64,000 nt of DNA from Alphaproteobacteria bacterium (GCA_012103325.1 WLWY01000003.1:868001-932000); one strand, 5' to 3'. Positions 46,491 through 56,486 are shown, counted from the stretch's first letter. Numbers and translations: made by a program. Notes: a model not told the origin generated them from the sequence alone.

Positions 46491-48176
46491 TCATGCGAGG
46501 ACCCGGTCTCCTTGGACCCGAAACGGGCCCGGTCGCTCCCCGTCCCGCTGGCGGCGCGCCATTTCCATGTAGGTCGTTTCCAATTCGGCAACGTGGCTGG
46601 CAGGATCGAATAAGCGCGCCTTCACCTCTTGGCGCAGCGTATCTCGGAGCGTTTGAAGTCTCGTGGTATTACTGGCGAGCCTGACGGCCGCCGCAACGTA
46701 ATCGTCCTTCGTCGAGGCGATAAGATCGTGCAGCCCCAGCTTGCCCAGATAATTGCTGCCCTGCCGGCCCATGAAAGTCTCGCCTGCCATCGTCACGACG
46801 GGCACACCCATCCACAGCGCCTCACAGCTCGTCGTGCCGCCGTTGCAGGGGAATGGGTCGAGCGCGATATCGACCGATCTGTAACGCGACAGATGAGCTT
46901 GCAAATCCGAATCACCGGTCAATAAGTCGATCCGCTCGGGCTCAATGCCATGCGCCGCAAACTGGTTGAGGAAGTACTGCCGCGCACCCGCGTCCGCCAA
47001 TCGGTTCACGCTTTTCATCGCCAGCTTCGACTCAGGCAAGGCCTGCAGGATGCGGCTCCAAAGTACCACAACTGCGGGCGTCACCTTGCCGAGATTGTTG
47101 AAGCTTGCGAACGTGACATATCCGTTCGCGAGACAAGGTGGCGGGCTTGGTTCCGGTGAAGCCTCTGGTGGCTGATAGATATTTCGGTTGCTTAGCCGGA
47201 CGAGTTTTTCGGTATACAACGCGTCACTGCCGGCAGGATCGGTTGCCTCTTCGGTGATCAAATAATCTACGGTCGGCAGGCCGGTCGTTGAAACCAAGTT
47301 CGAATAGCAGACCTGGATAGGAGCCGGCTTGAAGGCCAGAACCGTTCGCGTTTCTGCCCGATAGGAGGTGCACAACACCAGAATATCGATTTCGTCCGCC
47401 CGGATCGCCTCGGCTGCCGCGCGGTCGTCCAGACCCGATAGGTCGCGCCAGCGGTCGGTCAGGGCTTCAAGCGTCTCCGTCGTTGAATCACGGTAGGTGT
47501 TGCGAGCGTAGCCCGTCACATGGAACCGCGTGCGGTCGTGATGTGCCAGCACAGGCGCCATGAAGCGCGCCGTAACACGTTCGTAGAACTCGTCAGACAG
47601 ATACCCGATCCGCAGCGGTCCATCGCCGCCGACATGCAGGTCGAGCGGTTCGACGGTTGCCGCGATCTTACCACCCCAATCCCGGTTCAGGGAGGCGATC
47701 CGCGCCGCGTCGTAACGCGGATCGAAGACCGTGTGGAACAGATATTTTGACAGAGCGGTCGGATTGTAGGGCTGGATCGAGAGCGACCTCTCGAAACAAC
47801 CCATCGCCTCCGTCGTCTTGCCCTGCTCGACCAACGCTTCGGCGAGGAACGACCAGGCTTCGAAGTAATCCGGCTTTAGCGCGATTGCGCGCCGAAGACT
47901 GGCCTCAGCGTCGGAATAGAGCCCCAACAAACCGCAGCAGGCGCCCATCCCGGCTTCAGCTTCGGCCGAGTCGGGATGGTGTTCCAATATCGCAGCGTAA
48001 AGCTCAGCAGCCGCCTCAACGTTGCCGCTGCGCCTTACAATGCGGGCGCTAAGCAGCAACGCTTCCATATTTTCCGGATCTTCCGACAGCGCCTGGCGCG
48101 CTGCCGCGATGGCCTCGTTAAGACGGCCCGCTGTCAGATGCGTCTGCGCCTGCTCGAGATGTTCAGCGGCGGACAT
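46491..48176 (-). CDS. TPR protein with SPINDLY/O-GlcNAc transferase-type glycosyltransferase domain (GT41)
   Basis: 561 residues. The N-terminal third is about four TPR repeats (HLEQAQTHLTAGRLNEAIAA, LLGLYSDAEASLRRAIALKP). The catalytic part from about residue 190 has LRIGYLSDEFYERVTARFMA, DIDILVLC-like Rossmann strands (ADEIDILVLCTSYRAETRTV), PAPIQVCYSNLVSTTGLPTV, VTFASFNNLGKVTPAVVVLW near residue 350, and DIALDPFPCNGGTTSCEALW with MGVPVVTMAGETFMGRQGSN near residue 445. Bacterial relatives glycosylate proteins such as flagellins or act in polysaccharide synthesis. It follows nadE by 6 nt; acceptor unknown. Confidence 0.92.
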   Translation of the reverse strand: MSAAEHLEQAQTHLTAGRLNEAIAAARQALSEDPENMEALLLSARIVRRSGNVEAAAELYAAILEHHPDSAEAEAGMGACCGLLGLYSDAEASLRRAIALKPDYFEAWSFLAEALVEQGKTTEAMGCFERSLSIQPYNPTALSKYLFHTVFDPRYDAARIASLNRDWGGKIAATVEPLDLHVGGDGPLRIGYLSDEFYERVTARFMAPVLAHHDRTRFHVTGYARNTYRDSTTETLEALTDRWRDLSGLDDRAAAEAIRADEIDILVLCTSYRAETRTVLAFKPAPIQVCYSNLVSTTGLPTVDYLITEEATDPAGSDALYTEKLVRLSNRNIYQPPEASPEPSPPPCLANGYVTFASFNNLGKVTPAVVVLWSRILQALPESKLAMKSVNRLADAGARQYFLNQFAAHGIEPERIDLLTGDSDLQAHLSRYRSVDIALDPFPCNGGTTSCEALWMGVPVVTMAGETFMGRQGSNYLGKLGLHDLIASTKDDYVAAAVRLASNTTRLQTLRDTLRQEVKARLFDPASHVAELETTYMEMARRQRDGERPGPFRVQGDRVLA

Positions 48177-48182
48177 AATGGC

Positions 48183-49838
48183 CTAAAGAATGCGGCGGAA
48201 GGTGTTGGTGATGGGGTAGCGCCGGTCGCGGCCGAACGCGCGGCTGGTCAGCTTGACGCCGGGCGGCGCCTGTCGACGCTTGTATTCTGCCAGATCCAGC
48301 ATGTTCCACACCCGCTGCACCGTTTCCGGATCATGGTCACGTGCGCAGATCTCATCAACACTGAGTTCCTTTTCGATCAGGCATTCGAGAATATCGTCCA
48401 ACTCCTCATATTCCGGCAGCGAGTCCTGGTCCTTCTGGTCGGGCCGCAATTCAGCGCTTGGCGGTTTTGTGATGATCCGTTCCGGCATAACGCGCCCCTC
48501 GGGGCCCAGCGCGCGCGGTGGGCGCGCCTGATTGCGCCATCTCGACAGTGCGAAGACGGCCATCTTATAGACGTCCTTCAGGACCGAATACCCGCCGCAC
48601 ATATCGCCGTACAAGGTTGCGTAGCCGACCGACATCTCCGATTTGTTACCAGTCGTCAGCAGCATAAGGCCGAGCTTGTTTGAGATCGCCATCAGAATCA
48701 GACCGCGGCTACGGGCCTGAATGTTTTCTTCAGTGATATCCGGCGGGCGGTCTTCGAAAATCGGCGCCAACATGCCTTCGAACGCATTGATCGCCGGCTC
48801 GATCCGGATTTCGTCGAGCTTCGTGCCAAGCAGGCGTGCGCATTCGGCCGCGTCTTCAAGGCTCTCCTGGCTGGTATAGGGGCTGGGCATCATCACGCAG
48901 CGCACCCGCTCCGGCCCCAGAGCGTCGACCGCGACCGCGGCCGTCAACGCCGAATCGATACCGCCTGAAAGCCCCAGTACGACTCCCGGAAAGCCGTTCT
49001 TGTTCACATAATCGGCCAGCCCCAGGACCATCGCCTCATAGACGGCGTCCAGCCCTTCCGGATGCGGCGCACGATCCGTCGTGGCGCACACCCAACCGTC
49101 ACTCCCACGGGTCCACTCGGTCAGCGTGACATCTTCCACGAACGCCGGCTGTCGCGCCGCGAGGCTGCGGTCCGCATTCAGGACGAAAGATCCGCCGTCG
49201 AAGATAAGCTCATCTTGCCCGCCAATCTGATTTACGTAAACCAATGGCAATCCGGTCTCGGTCACGCGCTGAACGGCATGTTGCAAGCGAACATCACCCT
49301 TGTCCGACTCGAATGGCGATCCGTTGAGGACGACGAGAATTTCGGCGCCGCTCTCCTCTAGGCATTCCGGCACCTCCGGTGTCCAGATATCCTCGCAGAT
49401 CGGCACACCAAGACGCACATCGCGGAAATTGACCGGTCCCGGCATCGGCCCGGCCTGAAAGACCCGCTTTTCATCGAAGACGCCGTAATTCGGCAGATCA
49501 TATTTGTACCGAATGGAAACCACAGCACCGCCATCCAGCAGCAGCACGGCATTATGCAAACGGCCTTCGTTTCGCCAGGGTGCACCAACCAGAAGCGCTG
49601 AACCGCCATCCGCCGTCGCTGCCGCCAAACGGCCGACAGCCTGCTCGACCTTGTCCTGAAAGAACGGCTTCAAAACCAGATCCTCCGGCGGATACCCGCA
49701 CAGCACCAGTTCGGAATAAACGACGAGATCCGCACCCTTTGCCTTGTCGCGGGCAGCCAGGATACGATCGGCATTGCCCTCTATATCCCCAACGGTCGGG
49801 TTTATCTGCGCCAACGCGATAGTCAATCGGTCCGTCAT
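48183..49838 (-). CDS. nadE: Glutamine-dependent NAD+ synthase
   Basis: 551 residues with two enzymes in one chain. The N-terminal nitrilase-like glutaminase has Glu in VVYSELVLCGYPPEDLVL near residue 45, Lys in IRYKYDLPNYGVFDE near residue 115 and Cys in RLGVPICEDIWTPEVPE near residue 150. The C-terminal ATP-pyrophosphatase begins with GVVLGLSGGIDSALTAAVAV near residue 290 and has LLTTGNKSEMSVGYATLYGD near residue 395. It amidates nicotinate adenine dinucleotide to NAD. A nicotinate phosphoribosyltransferase gene occurs 5.5 kb away, completing the salvage steps at both ends. Confidence 0.97.
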   Translation of the reverse strand: MTDRLTIALAQINPTVGDIEGNADRILAARDKAKGADLVVYSELVLCGYPPEDLVLKPFFQDKVEQAVGRLAAATADGGSALLVGAPWRNEGRLHNAVLLLDGGAVVSIRYKYDLPNYGVFDEKRVFQAGPMPGPVNFRDVRLGVPICEDIWTPEVPECLEESGAEILVVLNGSPFESDKGDVRLQHAVQRVTETGLPLVYVNQIGGQDELIFDGGSFVLNADRSLAARQPAFVEDVTLTEWTRGSDGWVCATTDRAPHPEGLDAVYEAMVLGLADYVNKNGFPGVVLGLSGGIDSALTAAVAVDALGPERVRCVMMPSPYTSQESLEDAAECARLLGTKLDEIRIEPAINAFEGMLAPIFEDRPPDITEENIQARSRGLILMAISNKLGLMLLTTGNKSEMSVGYATLYGDMCGGYSVLKDVYKMAVFALSRWRNQARPPRALGPEGRVMPERIITKPPSAELRPDQKDQDSLPEYEELDDILECLIEKELSVDEICARDHDPETVQRVWNMLDLAEYKRRQAPPGVKLTSRAFGRDRRYPITNTFRRIL

Positions 49839-49937
49839 AACCCGCTATACTCCTTGGCGGACTGGTATCTGCGGACTATCCTTACCAGGACTGAAAAATC
49901 AAGTGCCGCACCGTGCGCAACGCAAGGGATCACGGTA

Positions 49938-50768
49938 ATGCCCGAAAACCAAAAACAAACAGGCACCGGCGGTTCGGAGATCATTCGATCCGCAGTAGCG
50001 CAGGCTATCGATGTTCTTTCTGGCCAGCTCCTGAAAAAGGCAAAAGACAATGGCGGCGGCCTGACCGCGCCCGACATCCGCAGCACGGTCGAGCACTTCA
50101 AGGAACAGCCTGACACGATCCTCGCTAATCTCTTTGAAGAAACATGGCTGCAATGCCTGGCAGGCGCGGAGTCGGCCCACTGGACAGCGGCCCGCAAGTT
50201 TCATTTCGAGCGGATCATGGTGAAATGCTTCTCCTCTCTGTTGCCGAGCAACGATGAAATTATTCAGCCAGGCCGCCATCTGTCCCGGCGCATCATCCCG
50301 GGTTTCATCTATGCGCTGCAGCAAATGATGGGCCCGGAAATCTATGAACGCTATGGCGACCGGACCACAACTCTGGTCGATACTCTGCGTGCTGTGCATG
50401 GCGACGAGTTTACTTGGAACGAAGTCTACGGGGACCCAACCTGCCAGGACGTTGTGGAACAGGTGCTGGTCGATATTGCGCATCATTTCAGCGATATGGC
50501 GAAACGGCGCAACTGGATGATCGACGTCGTCGATGCGCAAATGCCAGCGACCTCGGACGATTCCGAAAAGGCATGGTTCTTCGATGACGGCGCATTTCAT
50601 GCACTCATGAACATGCTCTACAGCAGTTTGCGGGAGCAGTCGCAGGACCCGGTCGGCTTGCGGGACCTCGAGGCGCGCCTTGGCGAAGAAAAAGTAGCGG
50701 CATTGCGAATCCTTCTGGATGGCCTGCAGATCGATCATGCCGATTTGATGCACGCGGGAAGGCTATAG
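49938..50768 (+). CDS. Uncharacterised protein, 276 residues
   Basis: I do not recognise a family. The start is the ATG at 49938 (AAGGGA upstream; an in-frame ATG at 49854 lies only 15 bases from the divergent nadE start and is unlikely). It is mostly helical by composition, acidic, with no signal peptide or membrane helix. Notable stretches are HLSRRIIPGFIYALQQMMGP near residue 115 and DIAHHFSDMAKRRNWMIDVV near residue 180. The gene ends 4 nt before the deacetylase gene, suggesting co-transcription, but a coding relationship with hydantoin degradation is not evident. It could be a conserved alphaproteobacterial housekeeping protein. Confidence 0.75.
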   Translation: MPENQKQTGTGGSEIIRSAVAQAIDVLSGQLLKKAKDNGGGLTAPDIRSTVEHFKEQPDTILANLFEETWLQCLAGAESAHWTAARKFHFERIMVKCFSSLLPSNDEIIQPGRHLSRRIIPGFIYALQQMMGPEIYERYGDRTTTLVDTLRAVHGDEFTWNEVYGDPTCQDVVEQVLVDIAHHFSDMAKRRNWMIDVVDAQMPATSDDSEKAWFFDDGAFHALMNMLYSSLREQSQDPVGLRDLEARLGEEKVAALRILLDGLQIDHADLMHAGRL

Positions 50769-50772
50769 CCCA

Positions 50773-51687
50773 ATGGATCTTCCACAGCATGGACGATACG
50801 ACTATTCACCGATCATCGAGCGGCCCAACTATTCCTGGCCGGACGGGAAGCGGCTCGCATTCTTCTTCGCGCTCAACGTCGAGCACTTCGCCTTCGGCGA
50901 AGGGCGAGGTCATTCCCCCACGAGCGAGGCGCCGCATCCGGATCAACGTAACTACGCCTGGCGGGATTATGGATTGCGTGTCGGGATCTGGCGCATTTTC
51001 GACATGTTGGATGAGCTAGGACTCCCCGCCTGCCATCTTCTCAATACGACAGTGTTCGATTATGCGCCGCAGATCATCGACAAGATCAAAGCACGCGGCG
51101 ACGAATTTGTCGGCCATGGGCGCACGAACTCTGAGGCGCAAGGCACCTACGACGAGGCCGGCGAAGCCGCGCTGATCGGCGAGGCGACCGAAGCGATCAA
51201 GAACAATTCCGGCACGGCCCCCGGCGGCTGGATGGGTCCCTGGATTTCGGAAAGCCTGGTGACCCCGGACCTGCTGAAAGAAGCGGGCTACAGCTATATT
51301 ATGGATTGGCCGTGCGACGACCAGCCCTTCTGGATGCGTACGCGGTCGGGTCCGTTGCTGTCCGTTCCCTATCCCATCGAAATCAACGACTCGCCCGCGA
51401 TGCTCAACCGGCGCCATACACCGCAGGATTTCGAGAGGATGGCAATTGACCAGTTCGAGCAAATGCTGAAAGACTCCGAAAAACAACCGCTTGTCTGCGG
51501 CCTTTCGACCCATACGTTCGTTGTGGGACAGCCCTTCCGCCTGCCCTATTTGCGCCGCGCGCTGGAGCATATCGTCAACCATCCGGACGCTGACAAGGTC
51601 TGGTTCACCCGCCCCGGCGAAATCGCGCAGCATGCCGCCAACCTAGCCCCCGGGATCGTGCCCGGTGACGGTCCTTCCGCTGGATGA
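50773..51687 (+). CDS. Polysaccharide deacetylase family protein (PuuE-like)
   Basis: 304 residues. The NodB-fold start PIIERPNYSWPDGKRLAFFF, ALNVEHFAFGEGRG, HLLNTTVFDYAPQIIDKIKA, then EFVGHGRTNSEAQGTYDE and APGGWMGPWISESLVTPDLL match the allantoinase-like PuuE group, which act on cyclic or linear ureides rather than chitin. The canonical NodB His/Asp pair is only partly present, as usual in PuuE proteins. Its stop overlaps the hyuA ATG (ATGA), so it probably supplies or consumes a hydantoin/ureide in the same route. Confidence 0.9.
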   Translation: MDLPQHGRYDYSPIIERPNYSWPDGKRLAFFFALNVEHFAFGEGRGHSPTSEAPHPDQRNYAWRDYGLRVGIWRIFDMLDELGLPACHLLNTTVFDYAPQIIDKIKARGDEFVGHGRTNSEAQGTYDEAGEAALIGEATEAIKNNSGTAPGGWMGPWISESLVTPDLLKEAGYSYIMDWPCDDQPFWMRTRSGPLLSVPYPIEINDSPAMLNRRHTPQDFERMAIDQFEQMLKDSEKQPLVCGLSTHTFVVGQPFRLPYLRRALEHIVNHPDADKVWFTRPGEIAQHAANLAPGIVPGDGPSAG

Positions 51688-53744
51688 GCGCACATAGCGA
51701 AGATATCGAAATCGGTATTGATATCGGCGGCACGTTCACCGATGTCGTTTGCCGTCGTAAAGGTGGCCCGGAAACGATTCTAAAACTGCCGACGACCCGC
51801 GCCGACCCGGGGATGGCTGTCCTGCAGGCGCTCGATAGTTTATCCAGCGATTTCCCACCCGAGCATATCGTCCGCTTCGTCCATGGCACGACGGTCGCGA
51901 CGAACGCCGTCCTGGAACGCAAGGGCGCAAAAGTTGGCATTCTGACGACTGATGGCTTCCGCGACGTGCTGGAAATTGGCCGTCAGATCCGCCAGGCGCT
52001 CTACAGCGTCATCCTGAAACCCGAAACACCGGTCTTTCTGGCCCCTGGCGCGCGGCGGCGTGAGGTTCACGAGCGCATTTCATCAACCGGCGAAGTCCTG
52101 ACACCGCTCGACGAACAGTCGGTGCTGGACGCCGTGGAGGCGTTGGCTGCTGACGGCGTTGAGGCGATCGCTATCTGTTTTCTGTTCTCGTTCCTGGAAC
52201 CCAAGCATGAAATCCGCGCGCGAGACCTGATCGCAGCGCGCTATCCCGAGATCGCGGTTTCGATCTCAAGCGAGGTCGATCCGGCATTCAGGGAATATGA
52301 GCGTACGCTAGCCACGGCATTCGACGCCTATATCAAACCGATTGTGGACGGTTACCTCGACCGGCTGGAGACGAACCTGCGCACCGCCGGTGTCCCGGCG
52401 CCACTGCAGGTCATGCAGTCGCGCGGCGGTGCCTCCGGCGCATCAGTCGTCCGGCGCCGCCCGGTGCGGATGTTCCTGTCGGGCCCCGCTGCCGGCGTTA
52501 TCGGCGGGCGCATGGCCGGCGCGGTCGTTGGCGCTACCAACTTGATCACGGTGGATATTGGCGGCACGACATCCGATATCGCCCTGATCGAAGACGGCGC
52601 CCCCATCATCCGAACCGAGGGTGTCATCGACGGGTTTCCAATCCGCGTACCAATGGTCGACGTCAACCCGGTCGGCGCCGGCGGCGGCAGCATTGCCTGG
52701 ATCGACGATGCCGGTGGGTTGCGCGTGGGCCCACAGTCGGCAGGTTCCGAGCCCGGGCCCGCCTGCTATGGACGCGGCGGCGAAGACGCCACGGTCACCG
52801 ACGCGTCCGTCGTGCTGGGCTATCTCGATCCGCAGAACTTCGCCGGTGGCACGATGAGCTTGGATGCTGCACGGGCGCAAGACATTGTCAAAAGCCGTGT
52901 CGCAAAGCCTCTGGGCCTCGAGCTGGAAGCGGCTGCGCTGGGTATCCATCAGGTTATCAACGCACAAATGGCGGAGGGCATCCGCCTCGTTTCGATCCAG
53001 CGCGGTTTCGATCCCCGCGATTTTGCGCTCGTTGCGCTCGGCGGCGCCGGGCCGCTGCACGCCGCAGCGCTTGCGGAGGAACTCAGAATCGGCCGCATCG
53101 TCGTGCCGCGCCACCCCGGCGTCCTGTCCGCGGCGGGACTATTAGCGGCACCGGTCGAGCACGAAATCTCCGCTAGCTTCGCCCGTCCCCTCGACGGCCT
53201 GGATATTGCCAACGTCGTGGCCGAGTTAGAACGTCTCGACGCCGGCTGTGCCGCGCTAATGCGCGAAGATGGAATCGAGGCCAACGCGGTGGAAACACAA
53301 CATGCCGCAGACGTTTGCTTCGTCGGCCAGTCCTATCATCTGGAGGTTTCGCTCGAATTGCGTGCTGCGGATCCGCTCGCGAAACTTCGGCGCGACTTTC
53401 TCGCCCTGCATGACCGCATCTACGGATACAGCACGGATTCGCCTGCACGTATCGTCAATCTGCGGTCGGTGCAGAGAGCCGGCGGCGAAACACCAAATGC
53501 GGAAACCCCGAATATCCAGGGATCAAACAGCCCGAAAGCCGTACGGAGAATCCTGCTCGGCGATGGCCCCGTCGAGGCTGCCATATACGACCGCGATGCA
53601 TTGTCGCCGAGCCTGCGTTTCGACGGTCCCGCAATTATCGAGCAGTCGGATACGACAACTCTGATCCCCAACGGCTGGCACGCCGAAGCGACCGCAGACG
53701 GCTCGCTGGTGCTGAACCGCGAGAGTACGGAGCCTGCATCATGA
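51684..53744 (+). CDS. hyuA: Hydantoinase/oxoprolinase subunit A (HyuA family)
   Basis: 686 residues. ASKHA-type ATPase features are clear: EIGIDIGGTFTDVVCRRKGG at the start, RFVHGTTVATNAVLERKGAK near residue 70, QSRGGASGASVVRRRPVRMF near residue 245 and NLITVDIGGTTSDIALIEDG near residue 288, plus VVPRHPGVLSAAGLLAAPVE near residue 473. With HyuB it hydrolyses a five-membered cyclic amide such as hydantoin, methylhydantoin or 5-oxoproline with ATP. Start overlaps the deacetylase stop and its own stop overlaps the hyuB ATG, so three proteins are translationally coupled. Confidence 0.95.
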   Translation: MSAHSEDIEIGIDIGGTFTDVVCRRKGGPETILKLPTTRADPGMAVLQALDSLSSDFPPEHIVRFVHGTTVATNAVLERKGAKVGILTTDGFRDVLEIGRQIRQALYSVILKPETPVFLAPGARRREVHERISSTGEVLTPLDEQSVLDAVEALAADGVEAIAICFLFSFLEPKHEIRARDLIAARYPEIAVSISSEVDPAFREYERTLATAFDAYIKPIVDGYLDRLETNLRTAGVPAPLQVMQSRGGASGASVVRRRPVRMFLSGPAAGVIGGRMAGAVVGATNLITVDIGGTTSDIALIEDGAPIIRTEGVIDGFPIRVPMVDVNPVGAGGGSIAWIDDAGGLRVGPQSAGSEPGPACYGRGGEDATVTDASVVLGYLDPQNFAGGTMSLDAARAQDIVKSRVAKPLGLELEAAALGIHQVINAQMAEGIRLVSIQRGFDPRDFALVALGGAGPLHAAALAEELRIGRIVVPRHPGVLSAAGLLAAPVEHEISASFARPLDGLDIANVVAELERLDAGCAALMREDGIEANAVETQHAADVCFVGQSYHLEVSLELRAADPLAKLRRDFLALHDRIYGYSTDSPARIVNLRSVQRAGGETPNAETPNIQGSNSPKAVRRILLGDGPVEAAIYDRDALSPSLRFDGPAIIEQSDTTTLIPNGWHAEATADGSLVLNRESTEPAS

Positions 53745-55378
53745 CACTGGACCCGATCACGCTAGAGGTGGTGCGCAACAAGCTGGACGGCATCGCCAAC
53801 GAGATGCAGTCGACCTTGCTGCGCAGTTCCTTTTCGCCAATCGTCAAGGAAGGGCTCGACGCCTCAGCCAGCCTGTTCACGATAAACGGCGAAACACTGT
53901 CGCAGGCGCTTGCGGTCCCGATCCATCTGGCGACCCTAATACCGGTCGTGCGGGCGCTGCTCGACACCTATTCGCTGGACACGGTCAAGGAAGGCGACAT
54001 CTACATCCTCAACGATCCCTATCTGGGCGGCACGCACCTGCCCGATATCGCACTGATGATGCCGGTCTTCCACGACGGGAAGCCGATTGCGCTCAGCGCC
54101 GCGATGACGCATCACCAGGATGTCGGCGGCATGACGCCCGGATCGGTACCAACGAATGCGACGGAGATCTATCAGGAAGGCGTGCGTATTCCGCCGCTCA
54201 AGCTGCGCGATGGTGACGTGATGAACGACACGTTCATGCGGATGATGCGCCAGAACGTACGCATGCCGGACTCGTTCGAAGGCGATCTCAACGCCCAAAT
54301 CGCGGCTTGCACATTCGGCGCCCGACGTTTGGCGGATTTGGCCCGCGTGCAAGGTGACGACAAGTTAACGGCGATTTTTGAAGAACTGCTCGACCGGTCC
54401 GAACGGATGACGCGCGCCACGCTCGCCGGCATTCCAAACGGGACCTACACTTACACCGAACATCTCGACAATGACGGGATCGACCTCGACACACCAGTCC
54501 GTATCCAGGTCGCGGTGACGGTGAGCGAAGACGAATTTCATTGCGACTTCACGGGCACGAGCCTGCAGGTGCGCGGTCCCTTCAACTGCGTACAGTCGGG
54601 CACAGCCGCTGCCGCGTGTTTCGCATTGCGTGCGGTCACCGACCCCAGCATTCCGACGAATGGCGGCTGCTTCCGGCCCCTGCGCCTGACCCTGCCGGAG
54701 GGCAGCATCGTCAACCCGACGGAGCCCGCACCGGTCAACGCCCGTACCGCGACGATCAAACGCATCACCTCCAGCATCCTCGGCGCCCTGAAAGAAGTGC
54801 TGCCGGATAAAGTGCCCGCCGACTCCGGCAACGAGCTGGTGATCCTGATGTTCGGCGGACAGCGCGGCAATGGCGCGAACTACGTCGTCGGAGACCTGAT
54901 CGCGAGCGGCAGCGGCGCATCGAACCGAAGCGACGGCGTAGATATGGTCGAAACCGATGCGACGAACTGCATGAACCTGCCGGTCGAAGCCCTTGAAATG
55001 GAAGCGCCGATCCGGGTCAAACAGTTTGGACTTCGCGCAAACTCCGGCGGTGCTGGTACCTATCGCGGTGGCCTTGGCTGCGTCCGCGAGTTCGAAATCC
55101 TGCGCGGCGAGGTCACGGTCACCTACCGCGGCGAACGGCACGCCTACCCCGCCGAAGGGTCCCATGGCGGCGAAGCCGGTGCTCCGGCGCAGGCCGAAAT
55201 AACCCGCGCCGACGGCCATACCGAAACGATTCCATCGAAACAGGTTTTCACACTATCGCCAGGCGATCGCTTCAAACTCGAGACGGCGGGCGGCGGCGGC
55301 TATGGCGATCCGTCGAAGCGTGCGCCGGAACGGGTGGTGCAAGATCGTCGGGATGGCAAGGTTACTGGCGGTCCCTAA
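53741..55378 (+). CDS. hyuB: Hydantoinase/oxoprolinase subunit B (HyuB family)
   Basis: 545 residues, full length. Motifs: DPITLEVVRNKLDGIANEMQ, TLLRSSFSPIVKEGLDASAS, YILNDPYLGGTHLPDIALMM with HQDVGGMTPGSVPTNATEIY (metal and catalytic region near residue 125), and the glycine-rich NSGGAGTYRGGLGCVREFEI near residue 430. Its 3' end overlaps the convergent nicotinate phosphoribosyltransferase gene by 17 bases. Partner of HyuA in ATP-dependent cyclic amide hydrolysis. Confidence 0.95.
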   Translation: MTLDPITLEVVRNKLDGIANEMQSTLLRSSFSPIVKEGLDASASLFTINGETLSQALAVPIHLATLIPVVRALLDTYSLDTVKEGDIYILNDPYLGGTHLPDIALMMPVFHDGKPIALSAAMTHHQDVGGMTPGSVPTNATEIYQEGVRIPPLKLRDGDVMNDTFMRMMRQNVRMPDSFEGDLNAQIAACTFGARRLADLARVQGDDKLTAIFEELLDRSERMTRATLAGIPNGTYTYTEHLDNDGIDLDTPVRIQVAVTVSEDEFHCDFTGTSLQVRGPFNCVQSGTAAAACFALRAVTDPSIPTNGGCFRPLRLTLPEGSIVNPTEPAPVNARTATIKRITSSILGALKEVLPDKVPADSGNELVILMFGGQRGNGANYVVGDLIASGSGASNRSDGVDMVETDATNCMNLPVEALEMEAPIRVKQFGLRANSGGAGTYRGGLGCVREFEILRGEVTVTYRGERHAYPAEGSHGGEAGAPAQAEITRADGHTETIPSKQVFTLSPGDRFKLETAGGGGYGDPSKRAPERVVQDRRDGKVTGGP

Positions 55379-56486
55379 GCAGAAACTCGCGGCCGACCTT
55401 CACGCGGGGTTCGCCGTCATAAGCGACGATATCTGCCGTTGCGTATGTTTCGCTCCAGCGGTCCGGCAGATAGCTGCCGGTCCCGACCACATCGATCGGC
55501 GCGGACGCGATCGCCATTGCCTTGCATTTTGCCGGACCGAATCCGCTGGAGGCGACGATGCGGGCCTCCTGGAACCCGGCCTCGTCGAGTGCTTCGCGGA
55601 AGCGCCAGATTGCGGCGGCGGACACGCCCGGTCCGGTCAAGTGGCGCAATTCCTCCTCTGTCCGGTAACCGCGGATCGCGTCGGGAGCGTTGCGGTCGAG
55701 CACGGCGTAAGCCGATGCCGTGTCCAGCGCTTCCATATAACGGCTGCCGGGCGTATCGAGGCGGAATGAGATCTGGCCCGCCTCCACCATCTCCGGGAAG
55801 CGTTCGCAAACTGCCAGCGAATCCGACAGCTCGCGTCCGAAATAGTCCGAGAGAACGGTCAGGCTTTCGCCGGGAAAGGTCTCCACAAACATTTCCGCCG
55901 CGCGCACGGTCGAGCCGGCATAGCCGATCAGCGCATGGGGCATCGTGCCTAGCCCTTTTTCCTGATCGAAATAATGCGCCGTCGCATCGGTGGCGTTGCC
56001 GATGAATCCAACCGCCTTGACTTTACGCTGCGCCCGGGCCGAGCCGACCGACGCGGCGTACGCCATCATGTCTGCCATTTCCGTGCCGGCACAGTGGCGC
56101 GCATCCATCGCCAGGAATGCGGCCTCGGGCAGATCCATGCACATCATGCAAGCGTTATAGGCGGCGACCGATGCCGGTCCGATCTTCTGCAGGAATAGCG
56201 TTTCCAGATCGACGAGATGCAGGAAGGAGCCGCTGATATACATCATCGGGTCGCCCGCCCCGACCCATTTGCCTTCCTCGTGGCAGAGCTCGACCTCAAA
56301 GTCGACACCGCGCGCGCGGCCCGTCTCTGCGAGCCAGCTCAGTGCGAGCCGGGGAGCGACCACGACCGGACGGCGCATGAACACGGCGTATGTTACGGGC
56401 ACGTCGCCAAACCGGGCGACCGTTTCCTTCGTCCGGTTGAAATAGGCGTCGGTCCAATCACGGACCGGATCGGGCGTTTTGGCCAT
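55362..56486 (-). CDS. pncB: Nicotinate phosphoribosyltransferase family protein
   Basis: 374 residues from an ATG preceded by GGGGGAGG. The short form has DAYFNRTKETVARFGDVPVT near residue 13, MYISGSFLHLVDLETLFLQK near residue 82, AMDARHCAGTEMADMMAYAA near residue 127, VGFIGNATDATAHYFDQEKG and MPHALIGYAG near residue 180, and DTPGSRYMEALDTASAYAV near residue 244. It makes nicotinate mononucleotide from nicotinate and PRPP, with ATP in most relatives. This archaeal-like form is often annotated only as NAPRTase family. Convergent with hyuB. Confidence 0.9.
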   Translation of the reverse strand: MAKTPDPVRDWTDAYFNRTKETVARFGDVPVTYAVFMRRPVVVAPRLALSWLAETGRARGVDFEVELCHEEGKWVGAGDPMMYISGSFLHLVDLETLFLQKIGPASVAAYNACMMCMDLPEAAFLAMDARHCAGTEMADMMAYAASVGSARAQRKVKAVGFIGNATDATAHYFDQEKGLGTMPHALIGYAGSTVRAAEMFVETFPGESLTVLSDYFGRELSDSLAVCERFPEMVEAGQISFRLDTPGSRYMEALDTASAYAVLDRNAPDAIRGYRTEEELRHLTGPGVSAAAIWRFREALDEAGFQEARIVASSGFGPAKCKAMAIASAPIDVVGTGSYLPDRWSETYATADIVAYDGEPRVKVGREFLLRDRQ

